A stretch of 42,645 nucleotides of DNA from Chitinophagaceae bacterium (GCA_020848815.1 JADLHL010000244.1:1-42645), one strand, 5' to 3'; counted from the first letter of the stretch, positions 8,204 through 17,465 are shown. Program-made: numbers and translations. Notes: generated from the sequence alone by a model not told the origin.

Positions 8204-9139
8204 TCAACTTACAGCTACTGTTTTTTGCATTACCAGTTTGGGAGTTCTGTCAATTTTAAACAAGCCCCAATGTTTTTCTGGTTCCAATGGTTCCGGCGAG
8301 CCTTTCCAGTCTTCGTCGAATGCTTCGAATACAAAAGTGAGAATTGACTCTTTGGTAGTCCACTCAAGCAAATCATTGACGTAAGTCTTTTGATTTTCTT
8401 CATTTACAGCTTCCGGATTAATACCACGACCATTGGAGTTAGTAGACCATCCGGCTTCTGTAATAATCACCGGCTTGTGCGGATACTTATGTGCCACTGC
8501 ATAATAGTTGTCTTTGGTATAGCCAATAGATTCATGAATGTGTTTGTATTCCCAAACAGGATAGGTGTGTATGGAAATAAAATCAACTACCTCAGCCAGG
8601 GCATCCAAATTCACCAGCCATGGCACATAGTTTTCACAAAAAGTAACCGGCTGCTTCGTCATTGATTTTACCCGTTGCACATAGTGTATCACTTGCTGCA
8701 CAGGCACAAAATGATCGGTCCAGTCTACACAGGCTTCGTTGCCTACAGATGAAGCGATAACGATATCGCTGTAAGTATTGGCCAGCTGAATCAGCTTTTC
8801 AATTTTGGCAGCATTACTTTTTTGATTTGCGATCAACTGTTCTTGTGTGTACACACCCCCACCCCATGGGCAGCCAAAATTATTCATCTCGGCTTCAATG
8901 TATGCGCCAAGCATTACCTTGAAGGGTAAACCTTCTTGCTCGATAACGTTTAATACTGTTATGCTATGCTTATCACAATCATAAAGTCGTATATAAGACC
9001 AGTCTTCTTGCAATATCAGCAGGTCTTCTTTCACTTCATCATAAGAAGGATATATACCACCAGGCTGCTGCCCCTGCCGAAAGCCTGAGTAACAAATGGC
9101 ATTCCCCGGAGGTAAATGATACTTACTAAAAAAGTTCAT
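8204..9139 (-). CDS. GH17 family beta-1,3-glucanase-like protein, cytoplasmic (third copy)
   Basis: Predicted clan GH-A TIM barrel of family GH17, which hydrolyses or transglycosylates beta-1,3-glucan. The 311-residue protein has no signal peptide or membrane helix. The likely acid/base is E135 in SSVGNEACVD and the nucleophile E228 in VIITEAGWSTNSNG, close to the GH17 signature (TE-[ST]-GWP). It diverges from its two upstream neighbours: YPVWEY replaces YPFWEG and the N-terminal half differs. It may therefore handle another chain length or linkage. It starts one base after the preceding GH17 stop and ends just before the operon terminator. Likely role: trimming imported oligosaccharides in the cytoplasm; the exact activity cannot be read from sequence. 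Confidence 0.85.
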   Translation of the reverse strand: MNFFSKYHLPPGNAICYSGFRQGQQPGGIYPSYDEVKEDLLILQEDWSYIRLYDCDKHSITVLNVIEQEGLPFKVMLGAYIEAEMNNFGCPWGGGVYTQEQLIANQKSNAAKIEKLIQLANTYSDIVIASSVGNEACVDWTDHFVPVQQVIHYVQRVKSMTKQPVTFCENYVPWLVNLDALAEVVDFISIHTYPVWEYKHIHESIGYTKDNYYAVAHKYPHKPVIITEAGWSTNSNGRGINPEAVNEENQKTYVNDLLEWTTKESILTFVFEAFDEDWKGSPEPLEPEKHWGLFKIDRTPKLVMQKTVAVS

Positions 9140-9140
9140 A

Positions 9141-10037
9141 CTAAAATTTCAGTTTTTCTTGTTTGTCCCAAATGCCCCAATAAGCACCCACTACACCTTC
9201 TGCACCTACTTTCCACGATTCATCGAAGGATGAAAAATAGAAAACAGGAATGTCCTCGCTGGCAGACCACAACTGTGTATTGATGAAATAATTTCTGGCA
9301 CTGTCCATGCCGGGATACGCACCTCTCAGGTTTTCGCCCATGCTTGGCCAACCGGTTTCTGTAATGATAACGGGCTTTCCATTGGCAGCAGCTTTTGCCT
9401 GATGATACATTTGCTTCATGTGGTCCAGAGAGTATTCAAAAGGACAACCTTCCCAAAAAGGATAGCAGTTACAAAGGATTACATCGCATGCATCGGTGAT
9501 AGCTGGGCGGTGCGAAAACTCGTAATAGGCATCAACATAACCTATAGGTATTTGTGGTATTTCTGTTTTCACCTGATGCATAAAAGCCAACAGTTCGTCT
9601 TCGGTTAAATCTTTCCGGTACATTACTTCATTTCCTACTGCTGCAATATCTACATAGCCCTCTTTAGCAAGCTGTATCAAACCCTCAATTTCACGTTGGT
9701 TGATTTCAGGGTCATTGCCCAACCATGCACCGACTAAGGTTTTGATGCCCATTTCTTTAGCCACTTTGGGTATCCATTCATTTCCTTCTGTGCAAGAAAA
9801 AGAACGCACCCAATTTGTATGTGGCTTCAAAATTTGCATCCGCCTTCTCACCTGATCTTCTGAAATAATATCGCCCGGCTTTTGGCCTTCTTCATACAAA
9901 CTGAAGCAAAAGCCATGCACACCATTGTTGAGTATCTCTGCAAATAAATTGCCGAGCAGTGCTTCCGATTTATTGGCTGTGAAATTGCTGACACCGCTGT
10001 TCTTAATGGAAACGATGTGATCTTTTCTGAATGACAT
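9141..10037 (-). CDS. GH17 family beta-1,3-glucanase-like protein, cytoplasmic (second copy)
   Basis: A 298-residue GH17-type TIM barrel with acid/base E137 (AAVGNEVMYR) and nucleophile E227 (VIITETGWPS, the family signature). There is no export signal, so it should act on imported beta-glucan oligosaccharides. Segment by segment it is clearly paralogous to the C-terminal domain of the upstream transporter fusion: HGFCFSLYEEGQKPGD against HGICFTVFKEDQNPGD, and CYPFWEG in both. The pair probably arose by tandem duplication. It lies 11 bases after the fusion gene and 1 base before the third GH17 gene. Confidence 0.88.
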   Translation of the reverse strand: MSFRKDHIVSIKNSGVSNFTANKSEALLGNLFAEILNNGVHGFCFSLYEEGQKPGDIISEDQVRRRMQILKPHTNWVRSFSCTEGNEWIPKVAKEMGIKTLVGAWLGNDPEINQREIEGLIQLAKEGYVDIAAVGNEVMYRKDLTEDELLAFMHQVKTEIPQIPIGYVDAYYEFSHRPAITDACDVILCNCYPFWEGCPFEYSLDHMKQMYHQAKAAANGKPVIITETGWPSMGENLRGAYPGMDSARNYFINTQLWSASEDIPVFYFSSFDESWKVGAEGVVGAYWGIWDKQEKLKF

Positions 10038-10048
10038 GATAGTATGTA

Positions 10049-12409
10049 TTATTTGAGTTTAAAGTTTTCATTCTCATCCCACAATCCCCAAGATGTGCCT
10101 GCCCATCCTTCAAAATGAATCTTCCACGATTCATCGAAAGAAGAGAAGTAAAACAGTTTTACGCCTACCTGTGCTGCCCACGATTGCACTTCGGCGTAAT
10201 ACAACATTTGGTTTACTAAAGAAGGTACCGCATCTCCAACAACCTGACCGTTAGAGGGCCAGCCTGTTTCTGTAATAATGACTTCTTTTCCGTTGGCAAT
10301 GGCTTTTACTCTAGCATACATTTCTTGCAGGTAAATACCCGCATGCTCAATGTGTGCTCCTTCCCAAAAAGGATAGCAGTTGATTAATAATTGATCACAT
10401 GCCTGAACCAGTTTTGGATGGCTGATAAGTTCACTATATATATCTACACAAGAAACCGGCACGCCGGTAGTGTTTTTCTTCACTTCATTGATGTAGCCAA
10501 TTAAAGTGCTTTCATCCTGATCGCCTCTGAATAAAACTTCATTGCCCACTGCAGCTACATCTACTGCACCTTCCTGTATCAATTTTATCAACGATTGAAT
10601 TTCCCGCTCATTCTGCTCCTTATTCTTGTCAATCCATGCTCCCATCAATACTTTGAATCCCATTTTTTTGGCAATAGCGGGAATGAGTTCATAGCCGTTT
10701 GTGGAAGAAAATACCCGGATCCATTCTGTATGCCCGGCCAGCACTTGCAGCCGTTTTACAATTTGCGCTTCGGTTATTTGGTCGCCTGGATTTTGGTCTT
10801 CTTTAAATACAGTGAAGCAAATACCATGCATTCCTTTATTAAAAATATCGCCAAACTGCTTGTGTAAAGTGTCCCCTTTCATTGATTCAAAATCAATGCC
10901 CGTATTAAAATAAACGGGATATTTTTTCAACAGTGCCGTCTTAGTTATGCCATTTACATCTTTGCCTGCAAATACACTCTGCATGCTATAGCCGGAAGGT
11001 TTTGGCATTTTTCTTCTGGCTAATTCAGCCGTTATTTCTCTCGACTTTTCCTCGGTCACATCATAATTTCTCATCACCCAAATAGCAGCCAATGTGCCTA
11101 ACACAGGAACTGCAGAAAAGAACATTCTTAACTCAAACATCGTTTCATAGGTTTGAGTGGCAGCACCAGATTTAAAATCAATAAACGATAAAATGGCGCC
11201 GCTTAAAAGACCTGCAATGGCCAAACCAAACTTTACCATCCACCAGTAAATAGCTCCGAAAATTCCTTCTCTTCTTTTCCCTGTATTCAGTTCATCAATA
11301 TCAATTACATCTGAAGTCATTGACATCATCAATGTAAACAGGCTACCGATGCCGAAAGAAATAAACGGCAATGCAAACAAGAATAAATAAGGCTTGCCAG
11401 GCACAAATAAAACCAACAATGAAACGTAACCCAGAATAGAAATTCCCTGCGACCAAATAAAGGCTTTCTTTTTACCCATCACCTTCGACATTCGGGCCAC
11501 AACAGGAATAATTAACACGGTAGTAAATATGGCGCCGACACTTCCGAATAAAGTGGGCCAAACACCCTGACCATCTCCATTAAACAAATAATACTTAATA
11601 ATGAAAAAAGAAAAGCCCGCAGTGGTATTAAAAGCGTTGAAAATAAAAAAGGTGGCGATACATAATTTTCTGAAAGGAATAATTTTCAAAGCTTCTTTAA
11701 AGCCCTGAATGATTAAATCAAAACTCCTGCCGGTATTTTTCAAGTTTATGGGTTCATAATTTTCATGTAAAGTGGATTTGCTTTTAATGAAAATACCCGG
11801 AATAACCGCTAGAATAGTACAGCCAATGGCCGCATAAACAGCCAGTGTTCTGGTGGCTTCTTCTGCTGATGGAAAGAAGGAAACATCATACATAATCACC
11901 CACAACCATGGTGCAAAAACCCACGCCAGCTGACCAATCAATTGAGACACAGCCATGATGCTTGTTCTTTCATGAAAGTCATCACTCATTTCATAACCCA
12001 TGGCCACGTATGGTACACTAAAAATGGTAATGCCCAAATAAAACACCAGTGAAACCAGCAGGAAATAAGTGAAATTATAATTCACGGAATTATCGGGATA
12101 TAACTGCCACATAAATGCAAATGAAATACCCGTTAGTATGCCTCCTATTATTACATATTGCCTTCTTCTTCCCCATTTAGATTTTGTGTTATCTGTAATA
12201 AAACCCATGATAGGGTCTGTAACCGCATCAAAAAGTTTAGGAATAAAATAAATCACACTCAACATCCATCCGGGAAAGCCCAACTTGTCTATCAGAATAA
12301 CAATAAAGATTCCTAATAAAGCGGGAAACAATTGATTAGCCAGCATTCCTAAGCCAAAAGCAATTTTCTGACCCATTGGAACCTTGTTAGTGTGAATAGT
12401 ATTACTCAT
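10049..12409 (-). CDS. GPH/MelB-family sugar symporter fused to a C-terminal GH17 glucanase domain
   Basis: One 786-residue frame joins an inner-membrane transporter to a glycosidase. Residues 1-450 form a 12-helix GPH-type (glycoside-pentoside-hexuronide:cation symporter) protein with the loop-1 motif DAVTDPIMG (61-69) and SKWGRRRQY (77-85). Residues 451-475 are the usual GPH tail (EITAELARR). Residues 476-786 are a GH17 barrel with acid/base E624 (AAVGNEVLF) and nucleophile E714 (IITETGWPSNG). GPH carriers have cytoplasmic termini, so the enzyme should face the cytoplasm and meet substrate as it leaves the porter. M476 may be the fossil start of a once separate gene. The frame is uninterrupted on both sides of the junction. 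It follows GH30 by 29 bases in the operon. Domain calls are firm; substrate channelling is inference. Confidence 0.9.
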   Translation of the reverse strand: MSNTIHTNKVPMGQKIAFGLGMLANQLFPALLGIFIVILIDKLGFPGWMLSVIYFIPKLFDAVTDPIMGFITDNTKSKWGRRRQYVIIGGILTGISFAFMWQLYPDNSVNYNFTYFLLVSLVFYLGITIFSVPYVAMGYEMSDDFHERTSIMAVSQLIGQLAWVFAPWLWVIMYDVSFFPSAEEATRTLAVYAAIGCTILAVIPGIFIKSKSTLHENYEPINLKNTGRSFDLIIQGFKEALKIIPFRKLCIATFFIFNAFNTTAGFSFFIIKYYLFNGDGQGVWPTLFGSVGAIFTTVLIIPVVARMSKVMGKKKAFIWSQGISILGYVSLLVLFVPGKPYLFLFALPFISFGIGSLFTLMMSMTSDVIDIDELNTGKRREGIFGAIYWWMVKFGLAIAGLLSGAILSFIDFKSGAATQTYETMFELRMFFSAVPVLGTLAAIWVMRNYDVTEEKSREITAELARRKMPKPSGYSMQSVFAGKDVNGITKTALLKKYPVYFNTGIDFESMKGDTLHKQFGDIFNKGMHGICFTVFKEDQNPGDQITEAQIVKRLQVLAGHTEWIRVFSSTNGYELIPAIAKKMGFKVLMGAWIDKNKEQNEREIQSLIKLIQEGAVDVAAVGNEVLFRGDQDESTLIGYINEVKKNTTGVPVSCVDIYSELISHPKLVQACDQLLINCYPFWEGAHIEHAGIYLQEMYARVKAIANGKEVIITETGWPSNGQVVGDAVPSLVNQMLYYAEVQSWAAQVGVKLFYFSSFDESWKIHFEGWAGTSWGLWDENENFKLK

Positions 12410-12438
12410 ATGGCTTGTTGTTAAGTTGGTTGAAGGAG

Positions 12439-13923
12439 TTAGTTTTTTATAACAATCGTTTGAATGGCTTTTGCACTTATAGTTGCTTTTACATCTTGAC
12501 TATTCAATTTAATGTTGAATAGCTTTTCTTTTTCAGTTGGATTAAAAACAACTATTGCAAATGACCCATCCGTATTTTGAGCAGCGGTAACCTGCAGTTC
12601 ACTATCCTCATTTTCAAAACCAATACGCACAGCACCCGGCCGTATAAACTTACTGAAATGCGCCATGGTATAGAACAAAGGCGTAAAGTATACTTCGTCG
12701 CTTTCTACATCTACAATTACCGGAGCTGTACACCAGTTTTTAAACCAGTTAGGACCGCCTTGCTTGTCCAGCACCATGTTCCAATCAATCCATCCATCCA
12801 CATAGTTGTTGAGGCAGCCAATAATATCACCTGCATACCTGTATACAGGTGCATACTTCGGGTGCAAATGTTTATCTGCCGCAGGTGCCCAATCCCAACC
12901 CCAGTCGGTAGCTTCTTTGCTCCAGTACCAGTTGTCATCTTTCCAATGCGGCACATCTGCATCTACACAAGCTTCTGTATTAATGATATGTTTGGTGGGC
13001 GCCAATTGATGCGTAAAGTGAAGCGACTCTGCGAAATAATCAAACGTGCTGGCGTACCAATGCACCGCCATTCCGGAAAAGTATTTTGAAGATGCTTCAT
13101 CCTTGTACATCACGCTGGCCCAATGCTTCAGCTCATCGCCGCGGTTCTGATCGTACCCCAAAATCTTTACTTTTTCATAGCCATCTTTTTCTAGCTGTGG
13201 CCCCAGATAATCCTTTACAAAAGCAGTCATTTCTTCAGCAGAAAAATGCATGCTTTCCCAGTTATTGTTATTACCGAGAGGTTCATTCTCTACAGTTACA
13301 CCCCATATGTTGATGCCCTGCTGCTGATAAGCATGGATGTATTTGGAAAAGTATAACGCCCATGTATTGTTGTATTGTGGCAGTAACTTACCACCACGCC
13401 AGTCATTGTTATCCTTCATCCAAGGCGGCGCTGTCCATGGCGAAGCAATAATGCGAAAACCATCTGTAGAAATAGCCATCGCTGATTTGATCATCGGAAT
13501 CAAATCATCAAGATCCTCTTCGATGCTAAAGTTTTCTAACTGTTTATCGCCGGGCACATTGGCATACGCATAGTTTTTCAGCGAAAAATCGCAGGAGTTA
13601 ATATGCGTTCTGGTAAGAGAATACCGGGCTCCGTCATCGCCAAAATAGGCTTCTAAAATTTTGGTACGATTGGCACTGCTCAGCTTGTTGAGCAAATACG
13701 CCGACGCTTCGGTAAAGGATCCGCCAAAACCGGTGATGGTTTGAAATTGCTGCGCTGGTTTTAAAACTATAGCAGCCGCTTTGCCATTCGCCTTTGATAC
13801 TTCAATTGGTTGAAGCTTATTACCATTGGCGGCTGTTTCAAATATTTGTACAGCCCTGCGCTGCTGTGCCAAAAGCGGTGTAGCCATAGCAATTATAAAT
13901 ATGCATTGCAAAATTGTTCTCAT
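12439..13923 (-). CDS. GH30 family glycoside hydrolase, exported (probable beta-1,6-glucanase)
   Basis: A 494-residue protein with a cleavable signal peptide (MRTILQCIFIIAMATPLLAQ) and no lipobox, so periplasmic or secreted. The (beta/alpha)8 core with a flanking beta domain is of GH30 type: ITGFGGSFTEA near 63, SPWTAPPWMK near 161, acid/base E214 in TVENEPLG and nucleophile E317 in INTEACVD. GH30 members act on beta-1,6-glucan, beta-glucosides or xylan. In a locus otherwise directed at beta-1,3-glucan, debranching of beta-1,6 side chains (laminarin, fungal wall glucan) is the most natural role, but this is inference from context. It lies 32 bases downstream of the phosphorylase gene. Confidence 0.9.
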   Translation of the reverse strand: MRTILQCIFIIAMATPLLAQQRRAVQIFETAANGNKLQPIEVSKANGKAAAIVLKPAQQFQTITGFGGSFTEASAYLLNKLSSANRTKILEAYFGDDGARYSLTRTHINSCDFSLKNYAYANVPGDKQLENFSIEEDLDDLIPMIKSAMAISTDGFRIIASPWTAPPWMKDNNDWRGGKLLPQYNNTWALYFSKYIHAYQQQGINIWGVTVENEPLGNNNNWESMHFSAEEMTAFVKDYLGPQLEKDGYEKVKILGYDQNRGDELKHWASVMYKDEASSKYFSGMAVHWYASTFDYFAESLHFTHQLAPTKHIINTEACVDADVPHWKDDNWYWSKEATDWGWDWAPAADKHLHPKYAPVYRYAGDIIGCLNNYVDGWIDWNMVLDKQGGPNWFKNWCTAPVIVDVESDEVYFTPLFYTMAHFSKFIRPGAVRIGFENEDSELQVTAAQNTDGSFAIVVFNPTEKEKLFNIKLNSQDVKATISAKAIQTIVIKN

Positions 13924-13955
13924 CTCAGGCAGTTGTTATCCATTAACATGCTCCA

Positions 13956-16900
13956 TTAATTGCACAGTGCTGCAGAGGTTACAAGTACTTTAATCTTCAC
14001 TATTTCACCGCTACGCTGAAATAATGAAGCACTATCCGCAACGTTTAGCGTGGTAGATGCAGCCACAACTTTGCTTCCGTCTGCTTTTGTAATTTCTATA
14101 CCGGCTTCATTGCTCAATGCATAAACTACAGGCACCTGGCAATAGGTAAAGAGCAATTCATGGGCGGCTAACTCAATAATTTCCTTTTTGCCGGTTACTG
14201 AGATATACGACACCTGCCTGGCAGCAGATTCAAATTCGCTATGCTTGAGTAACGACGGGAAAAAGCCGATACAACCATCATTTGCAACAACGCCCAATTC
14301 GCCAAAGCGGCTAAGGATGTCTTCTTTTACCTGACCCGTCATGCCGGGTTGTTGTGCGCCTTTGCCAAAAGGTGTATGCGAATAAGGATCGGTAGGAAAT
14401 GCGCCATATACCTGCGGTGTTTTGTGTACACCTATGCCCGCTTTAACAGCATGAAAATGCTGATAGAGATTAGCTAACGTAATTGTATCTGTGCCGTTTG
14501 CCTTGGCAGCTTCGCATACTTCTTCTACTGCCAGCAACAGCTTAGAAACCATGTGCCAATAAATAGAGCCCAAGCCTTCGTAAGCGAAGAAAGTACCAGA
14601 CCTGCCAGTGAATGCTTTGTGGTTGAACACCTGCTCAAACAAACCAAGCACTGCCTGTTGGTGAGCTTGCACCAATGGCTGATACGCTTCATCCAGTTGC
14701 TGTAGTGCAGCTTGCAAATCGCCAGCATTTCTGAGCCGTCCGTTAAAATGATAACCGCCTTGTATATCCTTCTCAATAATGCCAGCACCCCCATTATTCA
14801 GTAGTGTTTGCAATAATGGAATGGCAAGTACTTCATTAGCCGGCACATTATTCTTTTGCAAAAATTTGGGCAGCTCTTTGTTGGGATACAGAATATAGCT
14901 GTCCTGATCTTTTCTATACAAAGAGCTATTACGCAGTGCATCGAGTAGTTTAACCGATTCGCTGGCAGATAAAGCGCCACTGCTGAGTACAGCTACTTGT
15001 CCTTCCAGCATTTCATCGAGGTGTGCAATGGTGAGCTCGTTTCCTGTATAGCTAATCAAATTGTAAGTATGATACAAACCATCGGCTCTTTTATTGGCAG
15101 CAATAGATTGTTCTGCAAATTGTAAAGTAGCATCAATGAAATGACTGATTTTTCCGGCAGCCAATGGTGTTTTAGCACCCGAGAATTGGTTGGCATAAAT
15201 GTGCAAGCGATAGTTGCTGCTTGCTTCGCCCAGTTCATCAAGCATGGCTTTTTTCTCTGCTGCACTAAGAGTGTTGGGTAGTATTGATGTGTACTTATCG
15301 AGCACAGCCGAAACCGCTGTAAAATACGTATGCATTTCTGCAGAAAGCGATACAGCAGCATTGCTGTCTGTGGCAAACAAAGGCTTCAGAAAAACAAGAA
15401 ACCTACGGAGATAACACAACGTAACCATTGACAGGCCATTGCCTACCAAGGCATTGTTGGCGTCGTTCCATTCGGGCCTTTGTGTATTCATCCAAATGCC
15501 GCCATCGGGCACCAGGTTTGTAATTTTTGCCAGCAATGTTGCCAGCAGTTTTTCTGCAAAGTTTACCCGATGAATAGCTGAACCTGCATTTATAATCAAA
15601 GCACCATCAGCACCCGTTTGGGCCACTCTGTTTCTGATGGCCACATCGGCTGCATGGTCAAATTCAATCGTGTCTTTCGGGTTGAGCAAAATTTGCTGAT
15701 ACGCCTTTATAGTGTAGGGCACATTAGCATACACAAAATGTTCACTGCCCATCATTTGCTGTAGCAAGCCGGGATAATGCTCTTGTGAAAACTCTAAAAA
15801 CTTCAGCAGATAAATGAGCTGATGATCGCCCCAATAACCAATGTAACTCCAAGGGTTGTCGGGCTCGATGGTTTCCCAATCGAAGCCGCCTTTGGTTACT
15901 CTATAGGGGTTGTAACCATCGAAAGTAGAGGCATTCAAAAACTTATACATCATGCCTTCGATGAAGGCAGGATAGGCATGAGCCAGTGCTTCCCAGTTTT
16001 GAAAAATATCCCGCCAGTTGCCTTCGTAATCCAGAATTTTTGAACCATCAATTTCACTTCTGGTGTTGATGGTAAATTTATTCCAGGGGCGGCTGGGGTC
16101 GCCATGGCGCCGACTGAATTTAAGCGGCAGGTATTCTGTGGCGAGTCTTATGAAATCTGCATCACCAGTATTTGCAGCCAATTCCTTTATTGTAAAAATA
16201 GAACACAATTCAGGCAGAGTTTGCAACGCCTGCTGGTGAGTGGCATACACCGTTGCATTTGCTTTTTTCAAATATTGCGCAAAGTCGTGCAGGTGAATGA
16301 GGTAGTTATCATCGAAAATACCACCCCGCATAATGTTGAACAGTGTATTGGAAAAATGCCTTGTATTGCCCCGTTCATCAGCACTGTACTGTATGCCATC
16401 CGCTGCTGCTACTAATGTTACTAAATTGTCAGACCCTGCTTCTACATCATTCAGCACCAGCTGCAACAAATTGTTTTGCTGTTGCAAACTTTGATGCAAT
16501 TCAATGACAGATGACTGGCTTTGATTAACATTCGCTACCATCCACCAATTTTTTTCTGCTCCATTCGCAAGGTTGAATTTGCTGTGCAGTAAGTAAGCCC
16601 CCTTCTCTCCTTTGATGTCTTCTTCTTGTGCAACAGTGCCGCCCTTTCTGAATTGTGACAGTTGATTGGCAGACAACAGATACGTTGGTTGCTCAAGACC
16701 TACAGCCCAAATGGTATTGGCTTTCAGTGCTTCACTGGGCTCGGCTTTATCTACTATAATGGCACTCAATGCAAATACACCCAAGCCCGATTGCGGCAGT
16801 AGTTCGCTTCGCTTATACGCATCTGCAAGGTTACTGGTACCGTTTTGCAAATCGCTGCCAACACCGTAAGGCAACACATTTTGTACACCATCAATCATCT

Positions 16901-17411
16901 CAACGTCAACCGAAGCATCTGTATGATTCAACAGCGTGGCTGTTCGCACAAATCCGTACAGGTTACTGGTGCTCCATGCGTACCGGAAACTGATACCCAG
17001 GTCATGATTAATTTCTTCAAAAATGACCTTATTACCGTAACGGTTTTTATACACGTTTCGCTGGCAACGAAACAAACCTTCACTTCTGGAAGAGAAAGGT
17101 TCCCACACATGCAGCTTGTCTTGCTGCTGAATTTTGAGGATGGTTTTACTACCCGTATTTTCTGCCGATGCTGTTATTTTATCGTCGGTGTAGTAAGGAA
17201 ACAATGCGTACTCTGAATTCTTTCTGCCAGCCGAAATTCCTCCATTCGACGACACAAACATCCAGTGGTTAGAGTCGCTGACGATGGTCATAAAAAATGG
17301 ACGCATCTGATCGGCATGTGAGATTTTGTAAAAAAACTCCTGACCAATGGTTACTTCTTCTAAAGCTATCTCTTGCGGGGTTGTTTCGGCAGGGTTGTAT
17401 TGATGGCTCAT
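13956..17411 (-). CDS. GH94-like large glycoside phosphorylase, probable beta-1,3-glucan phosphorylase (GH149/GH161-like)
   Basis: Probably cleaves beta-1,3-gluco-oligosaccharides with phosphate to release alpha-glucose 1-phosphate. The protein is about 1150 residues, with no signal peptide, so cytoplasmic. The N-terminal half has the beta-sandwich pattern of clan GH-Q phosphorylases (HWMFVSSNGG, YGFVRTATLLN). The (alpha/alpha)6 half contains PEWNDANNALVG, where the aspartate (D657 counted from 17432) matches the catalytic Asp of the DWND motif in cellobiose phosphorylases. The length is well above GH94 (about 800) and fits GH149, described as beta-1,3-oligoglucan phosphorylases, with GH161 the alternative. 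I choose the start at 17411 because the upstream ATG at 17432 lies inside a long inverted repeat. The sub-family cannot be settled by eye. Confidence 0.8.
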   Translation of the reverse strand: MSHQYNPAETTPQEIALEEVTIGQEFFYKISHADQMRPFFMTIVSDSNHWMFVSSNGGISAGRKNSEYALFPYYTDDKITASAENTGSKTILKIQQQDKLHVWEPFSSRSEGLFRCQRNVYKNRYGNKVIFEEINHDLGISFRYAWSTSNLYGFVRTATLLNHTDASVDVEMIDGVQNVLPYGVGSDLQNGTSNLADAYKRSELLPQSGLGVFALSAIIVDKAEPSEALKANTIWAVGLEQPTYLLSANQLSQFRKGGTVAQEEDIKGEKGAYLLHSKFNLANGAEKNWWMVANVNQSQSSVIELHQSLQQQNNLLQLVLNDVEAGSDNLVTLVAAADGIQYSADERGNTRHFSNTLFNIMRGGIFDDNYLIHLHDFAQYLKKANATVYATHQQALQTLPELCSIFTIKELAANTGDADFIRLATEYLPLKFSRRHGDPSRPWNKFTINTRSEIDGSKILDYEGNWRDIFQNWEALAHAYPAFIEGMMYKFLNASTFDGYNPYRVTKGGFDWETIEPDNPWSYIGYWGDHQLIYLLKFLEFSQEHYPGLLQQMMGSEHFVYANVPYTIKAYQQILLNPKDTIEFDHAADVAIRNRVAQTGADGALIINAGSAIHRVNFAEKLLATLLAKITNLVPDGGIWMNTQRPEWNDANNALVGNGLSMVTLCYLRRFLVFLKPLFATDSNAAVSLSAEMHTYFTAVSAVLDKYTSILPNTLSAAEKKAMLDELGEASSNYRLHIYANQFSGAKTPLAAGKISHFIDATLQFAEQSIAANKRADGLYHTYNLISYTGNELTIAHLDEMLEGQVAVLSSGALSASESVKLLDALRNSSLYRKDQDSYILYPNKELPKFLQKNNVPANEVLAIPLLQTLLNNGGAGIIEKDIQGGYHFNGRLRNAGDLQAALQQLDEAYQPLVQAHQQAVLGLFEQVFNHKAFTGRSGTFFAYEGLGSIYWHMVSKLLLAVEEVCEAAKANGTDTITLANLYQHFHAVKAGIGVHKTPQVYGAFPTDPYSHTPFGKGAQQPGMTGQVKEDILSRFGELGVVANDGCIGFFPSLLKHSEFESAARQVSYISVTGKKEIIELAAHELLFTYCQVPVVYALSNEAGIEITKADGSKVVAASTTLNVADSASLFQRSGEIVKIKVLVTSAALCN

Positions 17412-17430
17412 CACGCTGTTATCAATAAGC

Positions 17431-17465
17431 ATAGCAAGTCAATATTGCTAACATTGACTTGCTAT
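17431..17465. promoter_or_regulatory. 13-bp perfect inverted repeat before the phosphorylase gene
   Basis: ATAGCAAGTCAAT (17431-17443) and its exact complement (17453-17465) are separated by nine bases. The element lies between the GH16 stop and the phosphorylase start, about 20 bases before the preferred ATG. There is no T run after it on the minus strand, so it is not a classical terminator. It could be a regulator site or an mRNA processing/stabilising hairpin that sets the ratio of surface to cytoplasmic enzymes. Confidence 0.6.
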
